Assembly (NCBI GenBank): GCA_942491665.1
Contig: CALOBR010000001.1
Span: 434,001-498,000, forward strand
Direction of reading: 5' to 3'
Source of the DNA: CAVQGZ01 sp942491665
GTDB lineage: Bacteria; Actinomycetota; Actinomycetes; Jiangellales; Jiangellaceae
Length of the DNA: 64,000 nt
A model generated the notes under the pieces. The model saw only the letters and a program-made list of their open reading frames with translations. It did not search any database and had not been told where the DNA came from. Shown one piece after another: positions 35,110-43,857 of the stretch; position 1 is the stretch's first letter; each line of letters starts with the position of its first letter. A program made the position numbers and the translations under genes.

Positions 35110-35825
35110 ATGGCGTCGAGCTCCCGCCCTGCCGCCGTTCCCGGCGCGGGTTCTGCGGTTGAGGTTCCCCCGGACCGACGAGTCTGGGTCGAGGCCGCCG
35201 GGACCGACGGGCTGGCCACCCTGATTGCCCGCCTGCCCGACACCGATGCCCTCGGCGTGCAGGCGGCACTGACCGCGTTGGCGCACGACGCGACGAGCCC
35301 CACCGACACCCGCACCCGCGAGCAGCGCCGCGCCGACCTGCTCACCACCAGCCTCACCGGCGCCCCCGCCACCTACGGCGCCCCCGCCGACACCGACCTC
35401 ACCACCACCGGCCCTACCGGCCCCACCAGCCCCGCCGGGCCGGCCTCCGGTGATGCGGTGACGGTGCGCTGGCTCGACGGGCTCCCACCCGGCTCGGGGC
35501 ATGCGCACCCACCGGTGATGGAACACCTCGTGCAAGCCCGCGACACGGTCTGCCCCGCCCCAGGCTGCACCCGCGCCCCACGACGTGTGACTGCGACCAC
35601 GTCGTGCCCCACCCACACGGCCCCACCTCAGCCGAGAACACGTGCTGCCTGTGCCGACGCCACCACCGGTTGAAGACCCACGCCCCCCACTGGCACACCG
35701 AACTCGACCCCGACGGGCGCCTCACCTGGACCACCCCCACCGGACACACCCCCGCCACCGACCCCCACGACCACCGACCCGACCTGCCCGGCCCCGAGCC
35801 CGAGCCCGACCCGCCGCCCTTCTGA
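35110..35825 (+). pseudogene. Decayed DUF222/HNH endonuclease (13E12-repeat-like), frameshifted
   Basis: Two frames are needed to read it. Frame one (from ATG 35110) has the family middle (TDGLATLIARLPDTDALGVQ, QRRADLLTTSL) and up to CPAPGCTRAPRR; after a single-base shift near 35586 the second frame carries on with C-D-C-D-H-V-V-P-H-P-H-G, the HNH core, then CRRHHRLKTHAPHW and a Pro-rich tail. The N-terminal DUF222 part is largely missing, and the region between Leu-Thr-Gly and the HNH module is shortened. Full-length relatives are multi-copy in actinobacterial genomes. Not expected to be functional. Confidence 0.8.
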
Positions 35826-35834
35826 CGCGCGGTA

Positions 35835-36614
35835 CTAGGACTTGGCAGGCCAGGGGTTCTTCGCGCAGCCGTAGAGCGACTTGGTCTGCTGCACCATCAC
35901 CGGGGCCGGCGCCCCTGGCGCGGGGCAGTCGACATGCTGATGGCCCAGGTAGTGGCCCATCTCGTGCGAGACGAGGTACCGGCGGTAGTTGACGAGGTCG
36001 TCGCCATAGCTGTCGGCCCCGGAGAACCAGCGGCGCGCGTTGAGCACCGTGGCGGCGCCGTTGTAGCAGGAGAGCCATCCGCCCGTCCCCAACGGCTCGC
36101 ACAGGCGGTCCGTCGTGTCGGGTGAAGCCAGCACCACGTCGACGTCGGCGCTGTCGGCGTCCACCCGGACGAAGCGCACCCCGTCGATCGACTGCCAGCC
36201 GCGCCTGTCGGTGAGCACCCGATGGACGATGCGTGCGAACTCCCGCCTGTTCACTGTGTCACCGCGCACCCGCAGGCCGTCCTCCACCAGCACGCGGTAG
36301 CGCACCACCCGGGCGTTCTCGTCCGGCGACCCGGCGCTGCCCGCCACCACGGTGAGTTCGCCAGACCCGGCCTGCGACACCACTCGCTCAGGGACGGGGG
36401 TCGGTCGGGGCGGGGCGGCGGGCACGGCCGGCGCTGCTGGCGCTGACGCGTCCGCCGTAGCCGACGCCGACGGTTCGGCCGGAGCGGGGACCGCATCGGA
36501 GTCCCGTCCGGTGACGAAGGCGAGCGTGGCAACCAGGAGCGCGGTCACGGTGAGGGTGATCGTGAGGCGCCCTCGTCGCGTGAGCCGCAGCGGCGCCGCC
36601 GTCTGCTGACTCAT
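35835..36614 (-). CDS. Secreted/membrane-anchored DUF3152 metalloprotease-like protein
   Basis: 259 residues: short cytoplasmic N-terminus, one transmembrane or signal helix (about 17-35), Pro/Ala-rich linker to about 80, then DUF3152. The zinc motif HEMGHYLGHQHVDC near residue 220 and a Cys pair mark a zincin-like active site facing outside. Function in actinobacteria unknown. ATG at 36614 is preceded by a GGAAGGAG Shine-Dalgarno. Divergent from the LigD polymerase gene; the 94 nt between starts holds both ribosome-binding sites. Confidence 0.85.
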   Translation of the reverse strand: MSQQTAAPLRLTRRGRLTITLTVTALLVATLAFVTGRDSDAVPAPAEPSASATADASAPAAPAVPAAPPRPTPVPERVVSQAGSGELTVVAGSAGSPDENARVVRYRVLVEDGLRVRGDTVNRREFARIVHRVLTDRRGWQSIDGVRFVRVDADSADVDVVLASPDTTDRLCEPLGTGGWLSCYNGAATVLNARRWFSGADSYGDDLVNYRRYLVSHEMGHYLGHQHVDCPAPGAPAPVMVQQTKSLYGCAKNPWPAKS

Positions 36615-36708
36615 GACCGGCTCCTTCCCATATGCCCGACTCGACGATTGCAGAGTAGAGCCTCCCACGGCCCATGACGCGGATACCGTCCCCAGAAAGG
36701 AGGACGGC

Positions 36709-37614
36709 ATGGCAGCGAAGGGCAGCGCAGAGCGCGTGGCGGTGTCGGTCGGCGGACGCCAGCTGTCGCTGAGCAACCTCGACAAGGCGCTCTACTCCGA
36801 CGGGACGACGAAGGGCGACGTGATCGCCTACTACTCCGCCGTCGCCCCGGTGCTGCTGCCGCACATCACCGGGCGCCCGCTCACGCTGCGCCGATGGCCG
36901 AACGGCACCGACGCGCCTGGGTTCTTCGAGAAGAACGTCGCGCGCACCGCCCCCGACTGGGTGCACCAGGTCGAGCTGCCTGTGCCCGGCAGCACCAAGA
37001 ACCGGGAGACCATCCGGTTCGTCACCGTCGACGACCTGCCGGGCCTGGTGTGGGTAGCCAACCTCGCCGGGCTCGAGCTGCACGTCCCGCAGTGGCGCCT
37101 CGACGCCGACGACCAGCCCGCCAACCCCGACCGCCTCGTGGTCGACCTCGACCCTGGCCCCCCGGCCGACGTCATCACCTGCTGCACCGTCGCCCTGCTG
37201 GCCCACGACGTGCTCGCCGACATCGGGCTGCACGCGCGCCCGTCCACCAGCGGCAGCAAGGGCATGCAGCTCTACGCGGCGCTCGACGGCTCACTGGCCT
37301 GGGCCGACACCCGCCGCCTGGCGCAGCAGCTCGCGGAGAAGCTCGAGCGTGAGCACAGCGGGCTGGTGCTGTCGTCGATGGACACCAAGGCCCGCCGCGG
37401 CAAGGTGTTCGTGGACTGGAGCCAGAACCACGGCGGCAAGACGACCATCTCGCCGTACTCACTGCGCGGTCGCCCCACCCCGTCGGTGGCCACGCCACTC
37501 ACCTGGGACGAGGTGTCGAACGCCGCCGACACCGGCGACCCGCTGGCACTACGGTTCGCGCCGCACGACGTGGTCGCTCGTGTCGACGGGCGGGGCGACC
37601 TGCTGGCGAGCTGA
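36709..37614 (+). CDS. ligD: LigD polymerase/primase domain, stand-alone
   Basis: 301-residue archaeo-eukaryotic-primase-type polymerase used in bacterial non-homologous end joining to fill gaps with ribonucleotides. Catalytic Asp146 and Asp148 in RLVVDLDPG, and the STSGSKGMQLY motif near 180 (nucleotide and His/Ser contacts). ATG at 36709 follows AAAGGAGG. No ku or ATP-dependent ligase gene is in the window, so this is an orphan Pol domain, like mycobacterial PolD1. The 3' end overlaps the convergent FUSC gene by 66 nt. Confidence 0.92.
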   Translation: MAAKGSAERVAVSVGGRQLSLSNLDKALYSDGTTKGDVIAYYSAVAPVLLPHITGRPLTLRRWPNGTDAPGFFEKNVARTAPDWVHQVELPVPGSTKNRETIRFVTVDDLPGLVWVANLAGLELHVPQWRLDADDQPANPDRLVVDLDPGPPADVITCCTVALLAHDVLADIGLHARPSTSGSKGMQLYAALDGSLAWADTRRLAQQLAEKLEREHSGLVLSSMDTKARRGKVFVDWSQNHGGKTTISPYSLRGRPTPSVATPLTWDEVSNAADTGDPLALRFAPHDVVARVDGRGDLLAS

Positions 37615-38712
37615 GCGTCGACTCACCGGCTCGGGAAGGTCCGGCAGCAGGTCAGCGACATCGTCGGCTGTCAGCCCCGTCGCGTAGAGCAGGTCGGCGG
37701 CGACCGAACGAACCTGCCCGGCCACGGTCTGCGCCAGCATCCCGGACGTGTGCTGCACAGCGTCGGTCGCTGCCTGGGCGGCACGGATGGACGCGGCCCG
37801 GGCTGCCCCGAGGTCGCCGTCGGAGTCGATCGAGCGCTGCAATGCCTGGATGGCGACCGCGCACTCGTCCACGGCGACGTCGAGTCCCGGTGGAATGGCG
37901 TCGCCGCGCTGCAGCGCGGACTGGGTCTGTCGAGCCAGCACCCGGATGTCGCGCACCGCGGCGTCGACGTAGGGCAAGGCGACCTCGATGTGGGCCAGCG
38001 TCTCCCGCGAGCTCCAGCGGCCAGGAGCCAGCACGACGATCTCGTGGCTCGCGCCGACCACGGTCGCCAGCTGCTCGACGCTCACTTGCAGCCCGTGCGC
38101 CTCAGCCAGCGCCGTCGCAGCCAGCGACTCGTCACGTTCGCGCAGAGCACGCGACAGCCGCTCCAGGCTCTGGCGCATGCCGTCCAGCAGAGGGCTTGCC
38201 ACGCGTGTTACCTGGCGCATGGGGTGCGCAGGCAGCAGCAGCGTCATGGCCAGCCCGACCGCACCACCGATGAGGGCGTCGGTGAACCGGCCGAAGGCGT
38301 ACCCGGTCTCGCTGAGTGGCGGCAGGATCGTCGCGATCACCACGGCCGTCGACGATGCCTGCAGCACGACGACGGGCCCCCCGCGCAGCAGCACAGCCGC
38401 ACCCATGGCGAGGGCGACCACGAGGCCGATCTGCCACACGCCACGTCCGGCCCATGCGATGAACAGGTCGCCGACGAGGATGCCGACGGCCACACCGAGC
38501 ACCATCTCGCTCGAGCGCCGCAACCGGCGCTCCATCGACACCCCGATCGCGCTCATGGCGGCCAGGGGCGCGAAGAAGGGGTCGGGCCTGTCGAGCACGT
38601 AGCGGGAGAACGACCACGCGATCATCGCGGCCAGCGAGGCCTGCAGGATGGTCAGGGCAGCGGCGCGGAGGCGCTTGGACGAACTCGACCACAGTGTTCG
38701 AACTCCGGCCAT
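37549..38712 (-). CDS. FUSC-family inner membrane protein
   Basis: 387 residues: N-terminal pore-like domain with about six membrane helices (25-165; FAPLAAMSAIGVSMERRLRRS is the FUSC signature) and a long cytoplasmic helical domain. Relatives resemble aromatic-acid exporters (AaeB, YccS) of unknown substrate. It overlaps the end of the convergent ligD-type gene by 66 nt. The P450 operon lies upstream on the same strand, its last gene ending 12 nt before the start codon. Confidence 0.85.
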   Translation of the reverse strand: MAGVRTLWSSSSKRLRAAALTILQASLAAMIAWSFSRYVLDRPDPFFAPLAAMSAIGVSMERRLRRSSEMVLGVAVGILVGDLFIAWAGRGVWQIGLVVALAMGAAVLLRGGPVVVLQASSTAVVIATILPPLSETGYAFGRFTDALIGGAVGLAMTLLLPAHPMRQVTRVASPLLDGMRQSLERLSRALRERDESLAATALAEAHGLQVSVEQLATVVGASHEIVVLAPGRWSSRETLAHIEVALPYVDAAVRDIRVLARQTQSALQRGDAIPPGLDVAVDECAVAIQALQRSIDSDGDLGAARAASIRAAQAATDAVQHTSGMLAQTVAGQVRSVAADLLYATGLTADDVADLLPDLPEPVSRRSARQQVAPPVDTSDHVVRREP

Positions 38713-38723
38713 GGCACCCGATG

Positions 38724-40076
38724 CTAGGCCCCGGCTTGAGCCCGCCGATGCACGTCAAGCCACAGGCCACGCTTCGGGCGCAGAGTCACCAGGGCCGCCA
38801 CGGCTGGCTCGGATCGGCGGGGAGAGCGACGCACAACCAGGCGCTGCGCCAGCGTCGCCAGCATGAGCACACCTTCGACCAGCGCGAAGTCCTTGCCGAT
38901 GCACTGGCGGATGCCCGCGCCGAACGGAATGTACGACCAGCGCGGCGCAGGCTCGTCCGCGTCGAGCCACCGCGACGGCATGAACGTGTCCGGGTCTTTC
39001 CACAGCGATGGATCGCGGTGCAGGGCGTACGTGCTCATCAGCACGAGCGTCCCTGGCGTCACCGGGTAGCCGCCGAGCGTGTCCGGATCGGCCACCGTGC
39101 GGGTGATCACCCACGCCGGTGGATACAGCCGCAAGGCCTCGTCGAACACGGCCCGGGTGAACGGCAGCCGCGCGAGGTCGTCGAGGCGCGGGGGGCCGTC
39201 GAGGGCATCGACCTCGTCGAGCAGCCGGGCGTACTCGTCGGGATGGGTCGTGAGCAGGTGCCACGTCCAGGTGAGCGCGCTCGCGACCGTCTCGTGCCCG
39301 GCGATCAGCAGCGTGACCACCTCGTTGCGCACGCCGACGAGGTCGTCGGCGGACAGGTGGTCCATCTGGTCGCCCAGCAGAAGGCCGAGCACGTCGTCTC
39401 CGGCGTCCCCGCGTCGGCGACGCTCGTCGACCATCGAGGCCACGGCGGCGTCGATGGTGGCCAGCGCAGCGCGCAGCCGCACGTTGCCGGGGGTCGGCAC
39501 CGACGCGGGCGGCAGCCAGGGTGAGCGGGCGCGCACGACCACCCGGTCGAGAGCGGTCAGCACGGCGGGCACCAGGGTCGCCGCTTGCCCGGACAAGTCG
39601 GTGGAGAACAGCGCTGCACCAACCACGCCGAGCGCCGCGTGCATCATGGCCTCGTCGACGTCCACGGGGCCGCCAGCGTGTGCCAGCAGGGCGTCAGCCT
39701 CGTTCTGCGCGGCTGCCACGGTGTGCTCGGCCACCGCGGTCAGACCTGCGCGGTGAAAGCCCGGCTGCACCATCGCGCGTCGCTCCGTCCACAGTGGCGG
39801 GTCGGAGACCAGCAGCCCATCACCGGTGACCGTCGCCAGGGTGTCGTACTGGATCGTGCGCTTCGTGTACGCGCGGTGGTTCGCGACCAGCACGTGGTGC
39901 ACGTCGGTGGGGTCGCTGAGCAGGACGGCCGGCGGGTCGGACACAGCGAACTCGGCGACCGGCCCGTAGGTGTCACGGGCCCAGGACAGGTAGCCGAGCG
40001 GATCGGTGAGCATGCGCCGCAGCGAGGCGAGCATCTGGATCGGCTCGGGCCCGGGCGGACGCTCCTCAGCGTTCAC
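38724..40076 (-). CDS. Cytochrome P450
   Basis: 450-residue haem monooxygenase. Oxygen-binding I-helix AGHETVAS (about 255), ExxR in DEALRLYPP, haem ligand Cys392 in FGAGIRQCIGKDFA. Physiological substrate unknown; the Glu-Thr I-helix and length suggest a class-I P450 needing ferredoxin. No ferredoxin or reductase gene is adjacent. The GTG overlaps the GroES-like gene stop by 4 nt, making a DUF427-GroES-P450 operon. Confidence 0.93.
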   Translation of the reverse strand: MNAEERPPGPEPIQMLASLRRMLTDPLGYLSWARDTYGPVAEFAVSDPPAVLLSDPTDVHHVLVANHRAYTKRTIQYDTLATVTGDGLLVSDPPLWTERRAMVQPGFHRAGLTAVAEHTVAAAQNEADALLAHAGGPVDVDEAMMHAALGVVGAALFSTDLSGQAATLVPAVLTALDRVVVRARSPWLPPASVPTPGNVRLRAALATIDAAVASMVDERRRRGDAGDDVLGLLLGDQMDHLSADDLVGVRNEVVTLLIAGHETVASALTWTWHLLTTHPDEYARLLDEVDALDGPPRLDDLARLPFTRAVFDEALRLYPPAWVITRTVADPDTLGGYPVTPGTLVLMSTYALHRDPSLWKDPDTFMPSRWLDADEPAPRWSYIPFGAGIRQCIGKDFALVEGVLMLATLAQRLVVRRSPRRSEPAVAALVTLRPKRGLWLDVHRRAQAGA

Positions 40077-40414
40077 AGGTAGAGCCCCGGCTGACCGTCC
40101 CCCAGCCGTTCGGACGCGACGGCGTGCAGGTCACGCTCACGCAGCAGGGTGTAGGTGTCGCCGCGCAGCTCCACCTCGGCCTTGTCCTCGGGGTCGTACA
40201 GCACCCGGTCGCTCTCCTGCACCAGTCGGACGTTCGCGCCGACCGCGGCCACCCGACCCCACGACAGGCGCCGGCCCACCGCGGCCGTGGCGGGGATCAC
40301 GATGCCCGCCGACGAGCGGCGCTCCCCTTCGGCGGCGTCGCTGGCGACCAGCACCCGGTCGTGCAGAAGTCGCAGCGGAAGCTTGTCCGCGCCCATCGGA
40401 GTACCCGTGCTCAC
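40073..40414 (-). CDS. GroES-like co-chaperone-fold protein
   Basis: 113 residues with a GroES-type beta barrel: KLPLRLLHDRVLV near the N-terminus, then the GRRLSWGRVAAVG and VLYDPEDKAEVELRGDTYTLLRERD blocks. It is not next to groEL, and the mobile loop (RSSAGIVIPATAAVG) is atypical, so a true GroES role is uncertain. GTG at 40414 overlaps the DUF427 stop (GTGA); the P450 overlaps its own stop. Confidence 0.85.
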   Translation of the reverse strand: MSTGTPMGADKLPLRLLHDRVLVASDAAEGERRSSAGIVIPATAAVGRRLSWGRVAAVGANVRLVQESDRVLYDPEDKAEVELRGDTYTLLRERDLHAVASERLGDGQPGLYL

Positions 40415-40881
40415 CACCCCATCGTGCCCGGCGCGCCCTTGAAGGGGCCACGCACCCGCGAGGTGATCCAGCCGCCGTAGAAGCCGCCCGGCTGGGGCTG
40501 CACGACCTCGTCGTCGACGAGGCACTCGTCGACGCGTCCGGGGTAGAGGGCGACGGTCTCGCTCAGCACCTCGAAGCCCGGGGTGGGTCGGGGGAACGAC
40601 CAGCCGACCTCCGACACTCTGTCGCCGTCGAGTGCGAGGTCCCAGTACTGCGCCTGGCCCTTGTACTCGCACACGGTGCGCAGCCCCGACGCAGCGGGGC
40701 GCAGCACCCCGTCGGCCACGTCGGCGACCGGCACGTAGTAGGTGGGCGGGTGGCTGGTCTCCAGAACCCGGAAGGAGCGGCGGGTGTCAACGATGCGCCG
40801 GCCCTTGTGGGTGACGACGACGTGCTCGGTGGACGGCTCGACGCGCGGCGGACGTGGGTAGTCCCAGACCGACTCGGTCAC
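40411..40881 (-). CDS. DUF427 domain-containing protein
   Basis: 156 residues, DUF427 family: TYYVPVADV (about 48), CEYKGQAQYWDL (about 71), and WSFPRPTPGFEVL. Family function unknown. First of the tightly packed DUF427-GroES-P450 operon; 15 nt downstream of the DUF3618 gene on the same strand. Confidence 0.87.
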   Translation of the reverse strand: MTESVWDYPRPPRVEPSTEHVVVTHKGRRIVDTRRSFRVLETSHPPTYYVPVADVADGVLRPAASGLRTVCEYKGQAQYWDLALDGDRVSEVGWSFPRPTPGFEVLSETVALYPGRVDECLVDDEVVQPQPGGFYGGWITSRVRGPFKGAPGTMGW

Positions 40882-40896
40882 AGCGTCCGCTCAGCG

Positions 40897-41214
40897 CTAA
40901 TGGCGTCGTGCCCGAAGCAGGAGGATCACCACGGCCACCCCGGCCCCGGCCATGGCACCGACGAACTCTGGTCGCAGGCCAGTAGAGTCCGGGCCGACCC
41001 CTGCCCACGCTTTGGCTTTCGCAACCCCGTCGCTGGCGGCCGCGCTGGCCGCACTGCTGATGTCTTCGCCGAGCGCTTCGGGCTGCGTGCGCACCGACAG
41101 CTCGTCCAGCGTCGCGGTGAACCGGGCGCGCGTGGCAGCGAGATCCCGCTCGATGTCTTCGGGCGATCGCTGGGGTGTCTTGTCTTCGGGCGATCCTTTG
41201 GGAGTCGACGTCAC
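40897..41214 (-). CDS. DUF3618 small membrane protein
   Basis: 105 residues: acidic N-terminus with the SPEDIERDLAATRARFTATLDEL motif, then one membrane helix (about 83-102) and a basic RARRH end. GTG at 41214 follows TAGGGT by exactly 7 nt, supporting a leaderless start; an upstream GTG at 41223 is less likely. Family of unknown function, found near bcp in other actinobacteria. Confidence 0.85.
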   Translation of the reverse strand: MTSTPKGSPEDKTPQRSPEDIERDLAATRARFTATLDELSVRTQPEALGEDISSAASAAASDGVAKAKAWAGVGPDSTGLRPEFVGAMAGAGVAVVILLLRARRH

Positions 41215-41232
41215 GCGCCGCACCCTACCGAT

Positions 41233-41988
41233 TCAGGCGGGAACCGCGGGTGCCGACCTGGGGTCGAAGCCGAAGGGCAGCTCGAGGCGGTGCTGGGTGA
41301 GCAGCGTGTCGTCGGTCAGCAGGTCACGCGTGGGAGCGTCGACGGCGATCACGCCGCCGGAGAGCACCATGGCGCGCGGGCAGAGCTCGAGGGCGTAGGG
41401 CAGGTCGTGCGTCACCATGAACACGGTCACGTCCAGCGCGCGCAGCACGTCGGCCAGCTCGCGGCGCGAGGCAGGGTCGAGGTTGCTGGACGGCTCGTCG
41501 AGCACCAGGATCTCCGGGCCCATCGCCAGCACCGTCGCCACCGCCACGCGACGGCGCTGCCCGTATGACAGGTGGTGCGGGGGCCGGCTCGCGAACTCGG
41601 CCATGCCGACCTTGCCGAGCGCGTCATGCACCCGGTCATCCAGCTCGCTGCCGGAGATTCCGAGGTTGGCCGGGCCGAACGCCACGTCGTCGCGGACCGT
41701 CGGCATGAAGAGCTGGTCGTCGGGGTCCTGGAAGACGATGCCGACCCGGCGGCGGATCTCGAGAAGGTTCTCTTTCGCCACCGGCAGCCCGGCGACCCGC
41801 ACCTCGCCCGCCCCGGCGGTGAGGATTCCGTTGAGGTGCAGCACCAGCGTGGTCTTGCCGGCCCCGTTGGGCCCCAGCAGCGCCACCCGTTCGCCGCGCG
41901 CGATGGTCATGTCGACGCCGAACAGCGCCTGGTGGCCGTCAGGGTAGGCGAAGGCCAGGCCGCGAACCTCCAGCGAGGGCACTGTCAC
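41233..41988 (-). CDS. cbiO: Cobalt/nickel ECF-type transporter ATP-binding protein CbiO
   Basis: 251 residues. Walker A GPNGAGKT, Q-loop FQDPDDQLF, signature LSYGQRRRVAVA, Walker B LVLDEPSS and switch His. Energises the CbiM/CbiQ metal importer. GTG at 41988 overlaps the cbiQ stop by 4 nt. The order on the minus strand is cbiM-cbiQ-cbiO, all tightly spaced. Confidence 0.93.
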   Translation of the reverse strand: MTVPSLEVRGLAFAYPDGHQALFGVDMTIARGERVALLGPNGAGKTTLVLHLNGILTAGAGEVRVAGLPVAKENLLEIRRRVGIVFQDPDDQLFMPTVRDDVAFGPANLGISGSELDDRVHDALGKVGMAEFASRPPHHLSYGQRRRVAVATVLAMGPEILVLDEPSSNLDPASRRELADVLRALDVTVFMVTHDLPYALELCPRAMVLSGGVIAVDAPTRDLLTDDTLLTQHRLELPFGFDPRSAPAVPA

Positions 41989-42749
41989 AGGGTCATCCAA
42001 GCAACAACCGAGACGACGAGCGCGGTGAGCGGCACCAGCGCGGCGCTCACCCACTGCACGGGTGCGGCGGTCTGCACCTCCAGCACGGGCAGCTGTCCGG
42101 CGTACCCGCGCGACAGCATCGCGAGGTGCACGCGCTCGCCCCGTTCGTAGGAGCGGATGAACAGCGCCCCGGCCGACGCGGCCACCACCCCGAGCTGCTT
42201 GCGTGACCCACCCACGAACCCGCGCGACTCCCGCGCGATCTTCATCCGGCGCATCTCGTCGGTGATCACGTCGGCGTAGCGCACCATGAAGGAGGTGATC
42301 TCGACCAGCACCGGCGGCACACGCAGCCGTTGCAGGGCCAGCAGCAGCGACCGCGCGTCGGTGGTGGCAGCAAGCAGGATGGACGCGACAACCCCGAGCG
42401 TGCCCTTGGCAAGGATGTTCCAGCCGGCCAGCAGCCCCTCTTGCGACAGCGACAGCCCGAGCACGTCGACTCGTTCACCGGCGGCGATGAACGGCAGCAG
42501 CAGGGCGAAGACCACGAACGGGATCTCCACGACCATGCGCCGCAGGATGAACGGGCCAGGAACCCGCGCCACGAAGGCGACTGCGACCAGCAGGGCGGCA
42601 TAGACCCCGAAGGCCCAGAAGGCCTCGCGCGGGGTCGCCACCACCGCGATGACGAAGGCCAGCAGCGTGACGACCTTCACGTGGGCGGGCAGCCGGTGCA
42701 CGGGTGAGGTCCCGTGCCGGTAGAGCTTGTGAACGTGGCCGCCGGCCAC
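41985..42749 (-). CDS. cbiQ: Energy-coupling T protein CbiQ
   Basis: 254 residues, about five or six membrane helices with the ECF T-component cytoplasmic motifs (MRRMKIARESRGF, then LAMLSRGY). Links CbiO ATPases to the CbiM substrate protein. GTG at 42749 lies 1 nt after the cbiM stop (TGAGGTG), so translation is coupled. A longer in-frame reading runs back into cbiM. Confidence 0.93.
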   Translation of the reverse strand: MAGGHVHKLYRHGTSPVHRLPAHVKVVTLLAFVIAVVATPREAFWAFGVYAALLVAVAFVARVPGPFILRRMVVEIPFVVFALLLPFIAAGERVDVLGLSLSQEGLLAGWNILAKGTLGVVASILLAATTDARSLLLALQRLRVPPVLVEITSFMVRYADVITDEMRRMKIARESRGFVGGSRKQLGVVAASAGALFIRSYERGERVHLAMLSRGYAGQLPVLEVQTAAPVQWVSAALVPLTALVVSVVAWMTL

Positions 42750-42750
42750 C

Positions 42751-43794
42751 TCAGACGCCGGCTCGGTCAGACGACGGCGAGTCTGCCGACGACGAGCGAC
42801 GCGCCAGCCACGTGAACAGGGCAAGCCCCAGCAGGATGGTGACCCCGACGCCGATCAGGCCGGCAACGCCGACGGGGATGTTGCCGACGTCGCCGTAGTC
42901 GGCCAGCGACCACCCACCGACCGCGGAGTCCTCCGCCGACTCGATGAAGCCCTGGTCTTCGGCCACGTACTCGAGCCCGTCGGGGTTGCTGGAGGCGAAG
43001 AAGCTGACGGCCCCGGCCAGCACCAGCGTGACGCCGAGCCCGCCGGCAAGCAGCGGCCACGGCGAGCGACGCGCCGGCTCGTCCACCGGCTCCAGCTGGC
43101 TGGCAGGGATCTCCTGGCCGTCCGGGGTGCGAAGCACCAGGGACGAGCCGAGGCCGCGGGCGGCGTAGACCAGGTCGGGCCGCACCGCGACGACCGCGCC
43201 GACGGTGGCCGCGGTGATGAAGGCCTCGCCCAGGCCGATGAGCGTGTGCCAGCCGAGCATCGTGGCCATGAGGGCGCCGAACGGGAGCGGGGTTGCCCCA
43301 CCGACCATGTAGAGCAGCACGAAGACGCCCGCCGCCGCCGGCACCGACAGCAGCGCCCCGACGAACGAGGCCGGCACCACCGACGCGGCACGCTTGGGCA
43401 GGAACTGCAGGACGAGCTTGGTGACGCCCCACCCGACGAAGACCGTGACGATGCCGATGAGCGTGATGTTGGTGCCGAGAGCCGTCAACCCCCCGTCGGC
43501 GAACACCAGCGCTTGCACCATCAGCACCACGCTCAGCACCAGCACGGCCGTCCACGGCCCGACGAGGACGGCGGCGAGCGCCCCACCCATGAGGTGCCCG
43601 CTGGTTCCCACCCCGACCGGAAAGTTGATCATCTGGACGGCGAAGACGAACGCGGCGGTGAGCCCGGCCATCGGGGCTGTCTTCTCGTTGAGCTCGTTGC
43701 GCGACTTCTTCAGCGCGACGGCGATCGTGCCGGCGGCGAACACGCCGGTCGCCAGCGAGGTGGGGACGTCGAGAAAGCCGTCGGGTACGTGCAT
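42751..43794 (-). CDS. cbiM: Cobalt/nickel substrate-capture protein CbiM with C-terminal PDGLE domain
   Basis: 347 residues. N-terminal MHVPDGF supplies the metal-binding residues (N-terminal amine and His2 in this family); about seven membrane helices; the C-terminal ~110 residues contain the PDGLEYVAED motif and a final helix, replacing a separate CbiN/NikN. Metal could be Co or Ni. The 63 nt to the divergent bcp gene is too short for a cobalamin riboswitch. Confidence 0.92.
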   Translation of the reverse strand: MHVPDGFLDVPTSLATGVFAAGTIAVALKKSRNELNEKTAPMAGLTAAFVFAVQMINFPVGVGTSGHLMGGALAAVLVGPWTAVLVLSVVLMVQALVFADGGLTALGTNITLIGIVTVFVGWGVTKLVLQFLPKRAASVVPASFVGALLSVPAAAGVFVLLYMVGGATPLPFGALMATMLGWHTLIGLGEAFITAATVGAVVAVRPDLVYAARGLGSSLVLRTPDGQEIPASQLEPVDEPARRSPWPLLAGGLGVTLVLAGAVSFFASSNPDGLEYVAEDQGFIESAEDSAVGGWSLADYGDVGNIPVGVAGLIGVGVTILLGLALFTWLARRSSSADSPSSDRAGV

Positions 43795-43857
43795 GCGGGC
43801 ACTCTAGATGCGACATGGTCGCGTGTGCACCCCCGAGAACAACTAGCCTCCTGCGCC

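Noticed and set aside
43795..43857. Cobalamin riboswitch upstream of cbiM
   Set aside because: Spacer is too short and has no B12-box-like motif.
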